Assembly (NCBI RefSeq): GCF_009863985.1
Contig: NZ_WEZT01000002.1
Coordinates: forward strand, 1-59,787
DNA from: Furfurilactobacillus milii
Lineage (GTDB): Bacteria; Bacillota; Bacilli; Lactobacillales; Lactobacillaceae
Direction: 5' to 3'
Length of the DNA stretch: 59,787 nucleotides
Shown here: piece by piece, positions 15,247 through 23,024 of the stretch
Numbering within the stretch: position 1 is the stretch's first letter
How the letters are laid out: every line of letters begins with the position of its first letter
The notes under the pieces: model-generated
Seen by the model: the letters and a program-made list of their open reading frames with translations, nothing else
Told to the model about the DNA's origin: nothing
Database searches by the model: none
Position numbers and translations under genes: made by a program

Positions 15247-15678
15247 ATGGCTGAACCTCATTTAACTGTTACGATTGTGACGCCTGATGGAACGTCTTAC
15301 GATAATGACCATGCATCCATGTTTGTTGCTAAAACAACAAACGGAGAAATTGGGATTTTACCTAATCACGTGCCATTAATTGCCGCTTTGGAGATTGACG
15401 AAATCAGAGTGAAGGGTGATCAAGATGCTGAAGATGAAATTGCCGTAAATGGTGGTTTTGTTGAGTTCTCGAATAACGTTGCAACCATCGTTGCTGACTC
15501 AGCTGAGCAACAAGATGCGATTGACGTTACACGTGCCGAGAATGCACGTAAACGAGCACAAGAAGCGATTGAGCATGCCCAACAAGAACATGATGCGAAT
15601 AAATTGCGCCGCGCAGAAGTTGCATTGCGTAGGGCAATCAATCGAATCAATGTTGCATCACATGAACGTAATCGATAA
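15247..15678 (+). CDS. atpC: ATP synthase F1 subunit epsilon
   Basis: 143 residues. The N-terminal beta-sandwich includes TTNGEIGILPNHVPL. The C-terminal two-helix arm (residues 88-140) is rich in Arg, Ala and Gln and can inhibit ATP hydrolysis in this family. AAGGAGG precedes the ATG. Last gene of the operon, directly followed by a terminator. Confidence 0.95.
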   Translation: MAEPHLTVTIVTPDGTSYDNDHASMFVAKTTNGEIGILPNHVPLIAALEIDEIRVKGDQDAEDEIAVNGGFVEFSNNVATIVADSAEQQDAIDVTRAENARKRAQEAIEHAQQEHDANKLRRAEVALRRAINRINVASHERNR

Positions 15679-15700
15679 AGACAATTAAATGTGTCACTCA

Positions 15701-15735
15701 AGAGGCTTACTAAGTTTTTAGTAAGTCTCTTTTTT
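15701..15735 (+). terminator. Rho-independent terminator of the atp operon
   Basis: AGAGGCTTACTAA / TTAGTAAGTCTCT stem with a GTTTT loop and six T residues. Confidence 0.9.
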
Positions 15736-15805
15736 ACGGTGTTTTTTTAAGGAACTCATTTAACGAGTATGATAGAATTGGTTGTATCAATCAAAGAGGT
15801 GCAAG

Positions 15806-16027
15806 ATGGCTATATATGGTTTTTCTGTGGTAATTAAAATTGTGTTTCAATTGGCCTTTATTTGGTTTGCACTATGGGCAATCAAACCGTTACCACTTGT
15901 CAAAATCATGCCATTGTATCCACGCCAGGCACAGGCTATTTTAGTTTTACTGGCAATCGTCATTGGATATACTTGTAGCTCCTTTTTTATTGACTTATTT
16001 CAGTCGATCATTGGATTTAAGCCATGA
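15806..16027 (+). CDS. DUF1146 family small membrane protein (YwzB-like)
   Basis: 73 residues with two hydrophobic segments (about 5-25 and 42-66). Length, topology and location between atpC and murA match the DUF1146 family. The start at 15806 has AGAGGTG upstream, and an earlier TTG in frame is less likely. TATGAT at 15768-15773 could be its -10. Function unknown; the recurrent neighbourhood hints at a cell-envelope role. Confidence 0.75.
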   Translation: MAIYGFSVVIKIVFQLAFIWFALWAIKPLPLVKIMPLYPRQAQAILVLLAIVIGYTCSSFFIDLFQSIIGFKP

Positions 16028-16094
16028 TTGAAGCTTGTTGTTATTAACAATTAAAACTGTTGCACTAGGAAATTGAGTTTGGAGGAACATCTTT

Positions 16095-17405
16095 ATGGAA
16101 AAAATCATTGTTCATGGTGGTCAGCCATTGAAGGGAACCGTACATATCGAGGGCGCTAAAAATGCTGTGTTGCCAATTCAGGCTGCATCGTTGTTAGCCT
16201 CAACGGGTGAATTGATTTTAACTAACGTTCCCGCCCTGTCCGACGTGTTTATGATGAATAAGGTGCTAAGTTTTCTCAATGTCAGTGTCGATTTTGACCG
16301 GCGGGTTAAGTCTGTTACCTTTAATGCCAGCAAGAAGGTTGGTTTTGAAACACCATTTGAGTACGTTTCGAAAATGCGTGCTTCAATTGTTGTCATGGGT
16401 CCCTTGTTAGCAAGAGTCGGTCGTGCTCGTGTAGCGATGCCAGGTGGCTGTGCAATCGGCAGTCGTCCAATTGATTTGCATTTAAAGGGCTTTGAAGCGC
16501 TCGGTGCTAAAATTGAACAGCATGATGGTTATATCGAAGCTAGTGCGGATAAGTTGGTCGGCGCTAACATTTATTTGGACTTTCCGAGTGTCGGTGCAAC
16601 CGAAAATATCATGATGGCCGCAACCCTAGCTGAAGGGACGACCACTATTGAAAATGTGGCGCGTGAACCAGAAATTGTTGATTTAGCTAATGTTTTGAAC
16701 AAGATGGGAGCTAAAGTCTTTGGTGCAGGTACTGAGTCGATTCGCATTGAAGGTGTGCCTGCTTTGCATGGTTGCGAACACAGTGTGGTTCAGGACCGGA
16801 TTGAAGCAGGGACATTTATGGTTGCTGCTGCGATCACGCATGGGGACGTTTTGATTGCTGACGCCATTCCTGAACATAATAAACCATTAATTTCAAAGTT
16901 ATTGGAAATGGGCGTTGAGGTTCGCGAAGAACAGAACGGTGTCCGTATTATTGGACCCGACAAGTTGATGGCGGCAAATGTGAAAACTGCTCCGCATCCA
17001 GGTTTCCCGACAGACATGCAGCCTCAAGTATCAGTTCTTCAATTGATGGCTGATGGAACCAGCACGTTAACAGAAACTGTGTTTGAAAATCGTTTTAATC
17101 ACTTGAATGAACTTCGTCGAATGAATGCTCACTTTACCATTGAAGGCCGCTCAGTGGCACTTCAGGGGCCAACAAACTTTAACGGTGCTGAAGTGGCGGC
17201 AACTGACTTGCGGGCTGCAGCTGCACTTGTACTGGCTGGCTTAGTGGCAAATGGATATACGACGGTTACCAACCTGAAATATTTGGATCGTGGCTATTGT
17301 GATTTCCATGAAAAATTGGCGAACCTAGGCGCTGAGATTGAACGCGTTGATATTGATACGGATCTCAAGGCCGTTATTTCAAAGAAGAGTTTGAAGGTAA
17401 TTTAA
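16095..17405 (+). CDS. murA: UDP-N-acetylglucosamine 1-carboxyvinyltransferase
   Basis: 436 residues of the EPT fold. [13 protein letters not shown] near residue 22 binds UDP-GlcNAc, and the catalytic Cys is residue 119 in [10 protein letters not shown]. Because Cys rather than Asp is present, the enzyme is predicted to be fosfomycin sensitive. It adds enolpyruvate from PEP to UDP-GlcNAc, the first committed peptidoglycan step. A GGAGG precedes the ATG. The prophage lies immediately downstream, separating murA from its usual neighbour mbl. Confidence 0.95.
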   Translation: MEKIIVHGGQPLKGTVHIEGAKNAVLPIQAASLLASTGELILTNVPALSDVFMMNKVLSFLNVSVDFDRRVKSVTFNASKKVGFETPFEYVSKMRASIVVMGPLLARVGRARVAMPGGCAIGSRPIDLHLKGFEALGAKIEQHDGYIEASADKLVGANIYLDFPSVGATENIMMAATLAEGTTTIENVAREPEIVDLANVLNKMGAKVFGAGTESIRIEGVPALHGCEHSVVQDRIEAGTFMVAAAITHGDVLIADAIPEHNKPLISKLLEMGVEVREEQNGVRIIGPDKLMAANVKTAPHPGFPTDMQPQVSVLQLMADGTSTLTETVFENRFNHLNELRRMNAHFTIEGRSVALQGPTNFNGAEVAATDLRAAAALVLAGLVANGYTTVTNLKYLDRGYCDFHEKLANLGAEIERVDIDTDLKAVISKKSLKVI

Positions 17406-17474
17406 TTAGTTGATTGGTTTGACTTGAATCATGATACTTATTGATTCACATTTAACAGAAGCTGTTTAATGCAA

Positions 17475-17511
17475 AATGTCCTCATTCACATTTTTGGTGA
17501 ATGGGGACATT
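17475..17511 (+). terminator. Long hairpin after murA, probable terminator
   Basis: AATGTCCTCATTCAC pairs with GTGAATGGGGACATT (15 pairs with one T-G) around a 7-nt loop. No T-run follows (TCTATG), so it is either an imperfect terminator or a structure stabilising the murA 3' end. Confidence 0.5.
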
Positions 17512-17652
17512 CTATGTTGATGGACGTCGTGAAGGAAAAATTTGAGATGGCTTATTTGCGTATAACAATTTTTGTGTCTGAGATGGAAATTAACGAAAAC
17601 CTAAAAATGTTTGCAAATTCCTATTTCTCCGCGGATTTTGACCGATCAACTG

Positions 17653-17682
17653 CTGACGGACAAAGTGGTAATATGCTATAAT
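17653..17682 (+). promoter_or_regulatory. Orphan rightward promoter at the left prophage border
   Basis: CTGACG and TATAAT with an 18-bp spacer and no downstream gene on this strand. The sequence after the -10 (TATAATTGGGCATT) resembles that of the mbl promoter at the other prophage border (TATAATTGTGCATT). Confidence 0.45.
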
Positions 17683-17713
17683 TGGGCATTTAATTTTTGT
17701 CAGGAATGCTGAT

Positions 17714-18862
17714 TTAAAGGCGTTTATAAGCCTTGTTTTCCAAACTGTGCACATTCCGTGCACCATTTTCAAAAGCGAGAACCTCTTTTTCAGATTCTTT
17801 GGCTTTAAATTCTCGCTGAACGTGTGAATAAACATTCAGTGTGGTTGTATAATTTGCATGGCCTAATCTTTCACTGATTGCGTAGATGCTAACGCCTTGA
17901 GAAATCAAATAGCTAGCATGTGTGTGCCGTAATCCGTGGAAGGTGATCACTGGTGTTATATTTAGTTCTGTCAGTATTTCTTTTAAGCGGGTGTTCACTG
18001 TATTGGAATAGGGAACCTTCACCAGATTATTAGTTGCAAATATTAGCCCTTTACTATTGTCGATTAAGTGTTGCCGCTTTCGTAGTGTATGAAGCACATC
18101 AATCAATTCAGAGCTGACCTTAACAGTACGCACAGATTGTGCGTTTTTTGTTGGCTTAAAACCGCCAGTCGTCCAATCAAATGCGTTTTCAACTGATAAT
18201 GTGTGATTAATTTCATCAAGGTTTGTCCATTGGAGACCTGCCGTTTCAGCTAGTCGAAACCCAGTGAACAGAGAGGTTATAATCATCATCTCAATAACAT
18301 GATCTTCATCAATCGAGCGTTCACAGTATTCGATTAGTCGCCACATATTGGCAGCGTCAATATACTTTTCTGAGGCGTCTTTGCCTTTATAACCAGTTAC
18401 ATGAGTGTGTGCTGTGAAGTCCTTCGTTAGTACACCATCGTCCATAGCTGAGTTAACGGCCATTTTGATTTTACTGTGAACAGATATTGATGAATTCTTT
18501 GAATGCGTCTTTCCAAAATCGTTTAGAAACTTTTGATATTGTGTTCGTGTGATGCTCATCATTGGCTGATTGCCAAATACTAATTTTATAATTCTAGCGG
18601 TATTTTTATACCATCCCTTGGTTCCCAATGCAATCTTAGGTTCTTCAAACACTTCGTACCAATTCATGTAGTATGTGTAGAGCGACTGGCTAGCGTTAAA
18701 CAATGCTTTAGGCGTTGGTGACTCTGTGAGCGTTTTACGCACCCACGCTTGTGCCTCAGCCTTCGTAGCGAAGCCATTCCTACTCTTAAATTTTCTGGTG
18801 CCATGGTAATCATAAGAGAACCGTGCTTGCCAGTTGCCATATTTTTTAACATAACTTGCCAT
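17714..18862 (-). CDS. int: Phage tyrosine integrase
   Basis: 382 residues. The N-terminal arm-binding AP2-like segment (YGNWQARFSYDYHG...KFKSRNGF, residues 8-32) is followed by a SAM-like core-binding domain and the catalytic domain. The catalytic set is visible: Arg203 (TGFRLAE), His309 and Arg312 (FHGLRHTH), His335 (LGHANYTT) and Tyr345 (LNVYSH). It catalyses integration and, with a directionality factor, excision. The gene reads toward murA, so attL lies just beyond its 3' end. Its C-terminal codons overlap a GTGCAC repeat that may be an arm site. Confidence 0.95.
   Translation of the reverse strand: MASYVKKYGNWQARFSYDYHGTRKFKSRNGFATKAEAQAWVRKTLTESPTPKALFNASQSLYTYYMNWYEVFEEPKIALGTKGWYKNTARIIKLVFGNQPMMSITRTQYQKFLNDFGKTHSKNSSISVHSKIKMAVNSAMDDGVLTKDFTAHTHVTGYKGKDASEKYIDAANMWRLIEYCERSIDEDHVIEMMIITSLFTGFRLAETAGLQWTNLDEINHTLSVENAFDWTTGGFKPTKNAQSVRTVKVSSELIDVLHTLRKRQHLIDNSKGLIFATNNLVKVPYSNTVNTRLKEILTELNITPVITFHGLRHTHASYLISQGVSIYAISERLGHANYTTTLNVYSHVQREFKAKESEKEVLAFENGARNVHSLENKAYKRL
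17744..17763. repeat. Candidate integrase arm site, left
   Basis: ACTGTGCACATTCCGTGCAC within the int 3' end closely matches ACTGTACACAAAACCGTGCAC at 49689-49709 near the right border (one substitution in the first half, changes in the spacer, and a one-base length difference). The paired GTGCAC units at both prophage ends suit lambda-type arm sites. Confidence 0.35.
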
Positions 18863-18998
18863 GTTTATTTTCCTTTCGTTTTGCGGGCAGGCATAACGGA
18901 GGATTACATGGACTTATCGCCTTCTTTCAGTTAAAATAAAAACATCGCGGAGACTTATGCGCTCCACCAAAATAAGACTCATTGAGTCTTTACATGTC

Positions 18999-19042
18999 GC
19001 ACACTCTCAAAACTTTGGTAGGGGATGAGGGTGTGCTTTTTT
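18999..19042 (+). terminator. Rightward terminator between int and ltp
   Basis: GCACACTCTC pairs with GAGGGTGTGC (10 pairs, one wobble) and is followed by six T residues on the plus strand. No ordinary plus-strand gene precedes it. On the minus strand the nearby AAGACTC/GAGTCTT hairpin at 18974-18990 followed by ATTTT could serve ltp weakly. Confidence 0.55.
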
Positions 19043-19054
19043 ATTTCATAATAG

Positions 19055-19576
19055 TTACTTAGGCAAGTTTTGAACCGCATAGTCCGCTTGTTCAGTTGTA
19101 AATTTGTCTCCATCTTGAGAAGTTAACTGTTCACGAATTGCATCAGGAGACATGTTTTGATCTTTTTGATAAGATTTTGCAGCCTCCAATGCGTTTTTAT
19201 CATAATTAGCCTTAAGATGATCTACTGCGTACTGTGCAGCTTCTGGCTTGAATTTATCACCAGCATCTGAAGTTAGCTGATCGTAGATTCCCTGTTTAGA
19301 CATGTGCATTGTATCTGCATAGGTCTTCGCTGATGCTAAAGCAGCTAAATTAGTTGCAGAAGTTTTAGGCTTCGAACTAGAAGAACTTTTCGAACTAGAT
19401 TGTTCCGTCTTTGATGAAGAACTAGATGAACTCGAAGAGCTATCACCGTTTCCTCCAACAGCAGCTCCGATAACGATTATAATAACGACTGCAAGAATCC
19501 AAAACCATACTCGTTTATAGAATGGCTTCTTTTGTACATAAGTTTTTCCGTCAGAGCCTGTAATCTTTTTGGTCAT
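19055..19576 (-). CDS. Ltp-like superinfection exclusion membrane protein
   Basis: 173 residues. A cytoplasmic Lys-rich start is followed by one transmembrane helix (about residues 23-45), a Ser-rich linker (about 49-78) and two tandem repeats of the PF07553 'host cell surface-exposed lipoprotein' HTH-like domain (about 80-126 and 130-172, each with GDKF...A.YAV..L). The same repeats form Ltp of Streptococcus phage TP-J34, which blocks DNA injection by related phages. Here no lipobox cysteine is present, so anchoring is by the helix. Its place between int and the repressor fits a gene expressed in the lysogen. Confidence 0.8.
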   Translation of the reverse strand: MTKKITGSDGKTYVQKKPFYKRVWFWILAVVIIIVIGAAVGGNGDSSSSSSSSSSKTEQSSSKSSSSSKPKTSATNLAALASAKTYADTMHMSKQGIYDQLTSDAGDKFKPEAAQYAVDHLKANYDKNALEAAKSYQKDQNMSPDAIREQLTSQDGDKFTTEQADYAVQNLPK

Positions 19577-19635
19577 GATAAAAATCCCCCTAGAATAATG
19601 TCAGCTTTTAATGTCTTCAGTATTTGGACAGAGTG

Positions 19636-19914
19636 TTATTTGAACATTGTTTTGTATTTTTCTTGGGCCTCAAACATAGCCCATTTTTCGGCACGAAGTG
19701 TTGCCATGTACCGGACGTTACTAAGGTCACCAGTATCGTTTTCATAATGTGAGGCCTCATGAAGAGCAGTTTTTAGCCAGTCAAGATCGTTTTGCAGTAC
19801 ATTTATGTATACGTCTTTTCCCTCGATATGACCGTGATATGCAGGGTTATTAACTTCAACACCCCAAAATCTTAAGTCTGGATACATATCTTCAATACGT
19901 TCAAGATCGTTCAT
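19636..19914 (-). CDS. ImmA/IrrE-like short zinc metallopeptidase
   Basis: 92 residues with the zinc motif HEASH (His52, Glu53, His56) and a downstream Glu76 in RAEKWA as likely third ligand. The layout matches ImmA/IrrE (DUF955) peptidases, although it is shorter than most. Family knowledge: ImmA of ICEBs1 cleaves the repressor ImmR to trigger induction. It lies directly downstream of the repressor gene, in the same transcript, and the repressor lacks a self-cleavage domain. A role in induction is therefore likely but inferred. Confidence 0.75.
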   Translation of the reverse strand: MNDLERIEDMYPDLRFWGVEVNNPAYHGHIEGKDVYINVLQNDLDWLKTALHEASHYENDTGDLSNVRYMATLRAEKWAMFEAQEKYKTMFK

Positions 19915-19923
19915 AAAATCACC

Positions 19924-20259
19924 TTACAGTCGTTTGCGAAATTTCATGGCCTGTTTAACCATTTCGATAATGGCATCCCGCTCTTCATTAGAAACGTCTG
20001 GATCAATCGAGTAGGCTATGAGTTTTTGATTGTTGGTCATCGCATCTATATCTTTGCTCTGCTTGTCGTCCATTCCTAATAGGTAGTCTGTAGATACATC
20101 AAAGTATTTTGCAATAGCAGTAACTTTATCGGAACTCGCCTTACCAGTCTTCCAAGTTGATATTATTCCATTTGAAAAATTCAAATCTCGTTCGACCTGG
20201 GCAAGACTTATGTGATGTATATCTGCAAGGCCTTTAATGCGTTGATACAAAGTGTTCAT
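19924..20259 (-). CDS. CI-like phage repressor, HTH_3 family
   Basis: 111 residues from the ATG at 20259, which has GGAGG 5 nt upstream. A longer in-frame start at 20292 lacks one. The helix-turn-helix is at about residues 10-60 (ISLAQVERDLNFSNGIISTWKTGKA), ending in the common STDYLLG motif. The C-terminal half is a charged helix and has no LexA/CI S24 protease domain. It should hold the lytic promoter off by binding the control region at 20260-20493. Confidence 0.85.
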   Translation of the reverse strand: MNTLYQRIKGLADIHHISLAQVERDLNFSNGIISTWKTGKASSDKVTAIAKYFDVSTDYLLGMDDKQSKDIDAMTNNQKLIAYSIDPDVSNEERDAIIEMVKQAMKFRKRL

Positions 20260-20493
20260 GTGAGCCTCCGAAAATATTTTGTGTTTTTCCATTGACTCCG
20301 AAAATTATCGGTGCTATTATTACCTTGTGCTTGAGGGAGCATATAGAAAATATAGACATCTATTAATTAACGGAAGCCGATAGAACAGCCGTTTAAAGGC
20401 TTATTTGTTATGTGTTAATAATAGAATATGTTCGGTGAATCGTCAATAGACATCTATATTTTTCTTCGAATAAATTTTATGGAGGTGAAGTGC
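20260..20493. promoter_or_regulatory. Lysis/lysogeny control region with paired palindromic operators
   Basis: The region between the divergent repressor and cro genes contains two exact copies of the palindrome ATAGACATCTAT at 20352-20363 and 20446-20457, 94 bp apart. It also holds an imperfect palindrome CCGAAAATTATCGG near 20297 and a related CCGAAAATATTTT at 20268. These are the obvious candidates for CI and Cro operators. AT-rich -10-like boxes occur on both strands, but I cannot assign the promoters securely. Confidence 0.6.
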
Positions 20494-20703
20494 ATGTCTG
20501 TATACACGGTAGTTCGAAGGCTTGCGGGTGAAAAAAATACGAGTATTCGAAAAATAGAGCAAGACCTCGAACTGTCAAATGGTCGTCTTAGTACGTGGGA
20601 TCATCACATGCCTGCAGCTGACAGCTTACAGGATGTCGCGAGTTATTTAGGGGTTACATCGAGTTTTATTCTGGATGAGGCAAGAAAGGAGAAATCAAAA
20701 TGA
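20494..20703 (+). CDS. Cro-like HTH regulator
   Basis: 69 residues from ATG 20494 with GGAGGTG just upstream. The HTH is KNTSIRKIEQDLELSNGRLSTW, similar to that of the divergent repressor (AQVERDLNFSNGIISTW), as expected for a CI/Cro pair that share operators. It is the first gene of the rightward lytic transcript. The stop overlaps the antirepressor start (ATGA). Confidence 0.8.
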   Translation: MSVYTVVRRLAGEKNTSIRKIEQDLELSNGRLSTWDHHMPAADSLQDVASYLGVTSSFILDEARKEKSK

Positions 20704-21440
20704 ACGAATTAATGAATTTCGTGTTTGAAGGTTCAGACATTCGAACTTCTTTAATAAAGGACGAGGCCGTTTTTGTTGGCAAGGATGTAGCAGAAGTCTT
20801 GGGATATTCAAATCCCTTAAAGGCAATTCGAGATCACGTTGATGTCGAGGATAAAGGGGTGAACGAAATGGACACCCCTGGTGGAATCCAGAAAATGATT
20901 GTTATTAATGAGTCTGGTGTCTACTCCTTAGTGTTCGGTAGCAAGCTTCCGTCAGCCAAGCGGTTCAAGCATTGGGTGACTAGCATGGTTCTTCCCGCCA
21001 TTCGTGAGCAGGGGATGTATATGGAACCAGCCAAGGTTGAACAACTGCTCAGCAATCCCGACACGATGATTGAGATTTTGACTCGGTACAAGGAATCGCA
21101 AGCAGAGGTTCAGCAGTTGAATGAAGAAAAGCGGTTGATGCAGCCGAAAGTTGATTACTTCGATGACTTGGTTGAACGAAACCTGTTAACTAACTTTCGA
21201 GATACTGCCAAGGAATTACACATTGGTCAAAAAGCTTTCATCAATTGGTTGTTAGAGCACAAGTATGTGTACCGAAACAATGGACGTAACAAGCAGTTAA
21301 AACACTACGCAAAGTACGATCATGACTTGTTCGAATATCGTGAGTCAGTAAGTGAATGGACGGACAAGACATTTATCCAAACGCTTATCACGCCTAAAGG
21401 CAGAGCAACATTCAAGCTGTTACTCGAACAAGCTTCCTAA
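20700..21440 (+). CDS. Phage antirepressor (BRO-N + KilAC)
   Basis: 246 residues. The BRO-N domain covers about 5-110 (VFVGKDVAEVLGYSNPLKAIRDHV, then ESGVYSLVFGSKLPSAKRFKHWV). A coiled linker leads to the KilAC domain, about 145-240 (TAKELHIGQKAFINWLLEHKYVYR). Such proteins counter phage repressors or act in early gene control. The position immediately after cro supports this. Confidence 0.9.
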   Translation: MNELMNFVFEGSDIRTSLIKDEAVFVGKDVAEVLGYSNPLKAIRDHVDVEDKGVNEMDTPGGIQKMIVINESGVYSLVFGSKLPSAKRFKHWVTSMVLPAIREQGMYMEPAKVEQLLSNPDTMIEILTRYKESQAEVQQLNEEKRLMQPKVDYFDDLVERNLLTNFRDTAKELHIGQKAFINWLLEHKYVYRNNGRNKQLKHYAKYDHDLFEYRESVSEWTDKTFIQTLITPKGRATFKLLLEQAS

Positions 21441-21478
21441 GTTGAATTTAGGAAGCAAACAGAAAGGTTGGTGATTAC

Positions 21479-21709
21479 ATGCAATTGATTGAGCGTAATG
21501 ACAGTCCAGACGTTCAAGTTAACCAAAAAGAATTATTAATTCGCTGGTTGCGGATTGACTACGACACTTTCAAAAAGAATTACAAGTTTGAACCAGGCTT
21601 TCCTCACGTTGAGATTGTTCCTGGTGATCCACCTAGCAAATGGCGTTACATTCCCAGAGAATGTTTGGACTGGATTATCAAGACCAAACAAGTAAATTAC
21701 GAACTCTAA
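21479..21709 (+). CDS. Small phage protein, possible winged-helix (excisionase/DUF771-like)
   Basis: 76 residues: QKELLIRWLRIDYDTFKKN suggests a helix-turn-helix start and SKWRYIPRECLDWI a winged part, as in DUF771 and Xis-like phage proteins. The match is by pattern only. It follows the antirepressor in the early operon and could be the directionality factor that the prophage needs, since no other Xis candidate is seen. Confidence 0.5.
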   Translation: MQLIERNDSPDVQVNQKELLIRWLRIDYDTFKKNYKFEPGFPHVEIVPGDPPSKWRYIPRECLDWIIKTKQVNYEL

Positions 21710-21741
21710 AATATGCGGGCAGGCGTACAGGAGGCGACAAC

Positions 21742-21858
21742 ATGAGTTGGTTCTTCATTTTACCATTTTGGATTGGTGTCGGTATGGTACTTGAATATGT
21801 GATTGCGCATCGGCATTCACTATTTGAAAGAGGTGATACACCATCAACGAAAAAATAG
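21742..21858 (+). CDS. Small single-pass membrane protein
   Basis: 38 residues, with one hydrophobic helix (about 3-22) followed by a His/Arg-rich tail. ATG 21742 has an ACAGGAGG site. The preceding 20 bases (GCGGGCAGGCGTACAGGAGG) resemble those before a tiny frame at 18883. Unknown function; common type of small gene in phage early operons. Confidence 0.55.
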   Translation: MSWFFILPFWIGVGMVLEYVIAHRHSLFERGDTPSTKK

Positions 21859-21998
21859 CACTAGCAGGTTTGCAGTCAATGCAACCACGAAAAAAGGTCA
21901 ACCAGAGCGGCAACTCTGATCGACCGGTTAAGAAAATTTTAATCGAGAACATTATCTACCGAAAGGGCGGTAAAAGCAAATGCGAAATAAAGCAGTAA
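21843..21998 (+). CDS. Small basic phage protein with uncertain start
   Basis: The frame encodes about 51 residues, basic, with VNQSGNSDRPVKKILIENI and a TAA at 21996-21998 overlapping the next gene. A good AGAGGTGATACACC site is followed by ATC AAC GAA AAA, so a rare ATC start at 21843 is suggested. In-frame TTG (21870) and ATG (21879) lack ribosome binding sites. No recognised domain. Confidence 0.35.
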   Translation: MNEKIALAGLQSMQPRKKVNQSGNSDRPVKKILIENIIYRKGGKSKCEIKQ

Positions 21999-22183
21999 CT
22001 GAATTGCGTATTCAGGACATGCAGAAAATTTTACATGTGATTGGTGTTAAACAATTGCCCTTACAGATCAAGTTAATGCGTGATGGCAGTCTACCTGATT
22101 ACGAAGCAGGGCAGCTAATTATGACCACGCATATTTATGACGAAATGTGTGGGCTCATGAATGAAATCATTCAGGGAGGATAG
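21980..22183 (+). CDS. Hypothetical phage early protein
   Basis: 67 residues, no recognised motif; an N-terminal helical part (RIQDMQKILHVIGVKQ) and a C-terminal helix (YDEMCGLMNEII). ATG at 21980 after GGGCGG. Part of the tightly packed early operon. Confidence 0.6.
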   Translation: MRNKAVTELRIQDMQKILHVIGVKQLPLQIKLMRDGSLPDYEAGQLIMTTHIYDEMCGLMNEIIQGG

Positions 22184-22188
22184 AAATA

Positions 22189-22527
22189 ATGACTAATGCA
22201 CGAGACCTGCAGAACAGTATGGTAGGCGATCCAGTTGATAACCGCATTCCGTTCGGTACCGACTACAATGGTAATATGACCTACACGTATCAAAAGATTT
22301 GGATGTATCACGGTGATTTAATCACTGATGAAGATGTTGATAAATGGTTGTATTCGTTAGTTACGGAAATCAACCCTGTAGGTATTTCAGAATTAATTAG
22401 CACATTGATTGACGAAAACTCATCTGCTGACGTATTTGACTGGCTGACTAGTGATAACTACATCACTAGTGACAACCTCATGGAATCAATTGGTGCAACG
22501 CTTGTCAATAATGAGGAGGACGCATAA
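22189..22527 (+). CDS. Hypothetical phage early protein
   Basis: 112 residues, acidic, with a GGGAGG site before the ATG and a one-base overlap with the next gene. A perfect 9-bp inverted repeat (ACTAGTGAT-N6-ATCACTAGT, 22447-22470) lies inside it, encoding the repeated peptide TSDN. No domain recognised. Confidence 0.65.
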   Translation: MTNARDLQNSMVGDPVDNRIPFGTDYNGNMTYTYQKIWMYHGDLITDEDVDKWLYSLVTEINPVGISELISTLIDENSSADVFDWLTSDNYITSDNLMESIGATLVNNEEDA

Positions 22528-23015
22528 TGCCAACATTATACGAACTTGATAGCAACTACCAACGTGTACTTTCACTGATTGGTGAGGTAGATGATCCAAA
22601 GATGTTAGATGACACCTTAGAAGCTATTGCAGGTGGAATTGAGGGCAAGGGTGCTAACTATGCAGTCGTAATTAAAGAGACTAATTCAACCCTAGCAAAG
22701 TATGATGCTGAAATTAAACGGCTCCAAGCAGAACGTAAACGCATTGCTAACAATCAAAAGTACATGAAACAGTTCTTACTTAACTCAATGAACTTGGCAA
22801 ACATTAAGAAGATTGAATCGGTACGTGGTTCAGTCCGGATTCAAAAGAACCCAGTCAAGTTGATGGTCAACGACGAGTCACTTTTGCCAGACAAGTTTTT
22901 CACGATCCATGAAGTTAAGGAACTTAATAAGTCACAACTCAAGGACGCTTTAAAAAATGGGTTAGAGGTCAACGGGGCACACTTAGAGCAAGGTGAATCA
23001 CTACGCATTAGTTAG
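22527..23015 (+). CDS. Siphovirus Gp157 family protein
   Basis: 162 residues: an N-terminal helical part (ALTELDSNYQ-like start MPTLYELDSNYQRVL), a central coiled coil (YDAEIKRLQAERKRIANNQKYMKQ), and a C-terminal part with SVRIQKNPVKLMVND and LKDALKNGLEVNGAHLEQ, all typical of the Gp157 family. In Streptococcus phages the family has been linked to phage resistance, but its biochemical role is unclear. It precedes the recombination/SSB genes, the usual place. Confidence 0.88.
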   Translation: MPTLYELDSNYQRVLSLIGEVDDPKMLDDTLEAIAGGIEGKGANYAVVIKETNSTLAKYDAEIKRLQAERKRIANNQKYMKQFLLNSMNLANIKKIESVRGSVRIQKNPVKLMVNDESLLPDKFFTIHEVKELNKSQLKDALKNGLEVNGAHLEQGESLRIS

Positions 23016-23024
23016 GAGAAAGCA

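Larger units (their letters stand above)
17406..17713. other. murA-integrase junction containing the left attachment site
   Basis: 308 bp without a convincing gene. It holds the murA hairpin and a good sigma-A promoter (CTGACG 17653-17658, 18-bp spacer, TATAAT 17677-17682) pointing right into the back of the integrase gene. That promoter could be chromosomal and may originally have driven mbl. attL must lie here or in the int 3' end, but I could not find a direct repeat of 12 bp or more shared with 49630-49880. Confidence 0.4.

Noticed and set aside
17469-17681. Open frame of 70 codons after murA
   Set aside because: It starts inside the murA hairpin, has no ribosome binding site and ends in a promoter -10; codon use is unlike its neighbours.
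19370-19445. Repetitive tract resembling a short tandem repeat array
   Set aside because: It is the Ser-codon-rich linker of the Ltp-like protein, not a CRISPR or VNTR with regular spacing.
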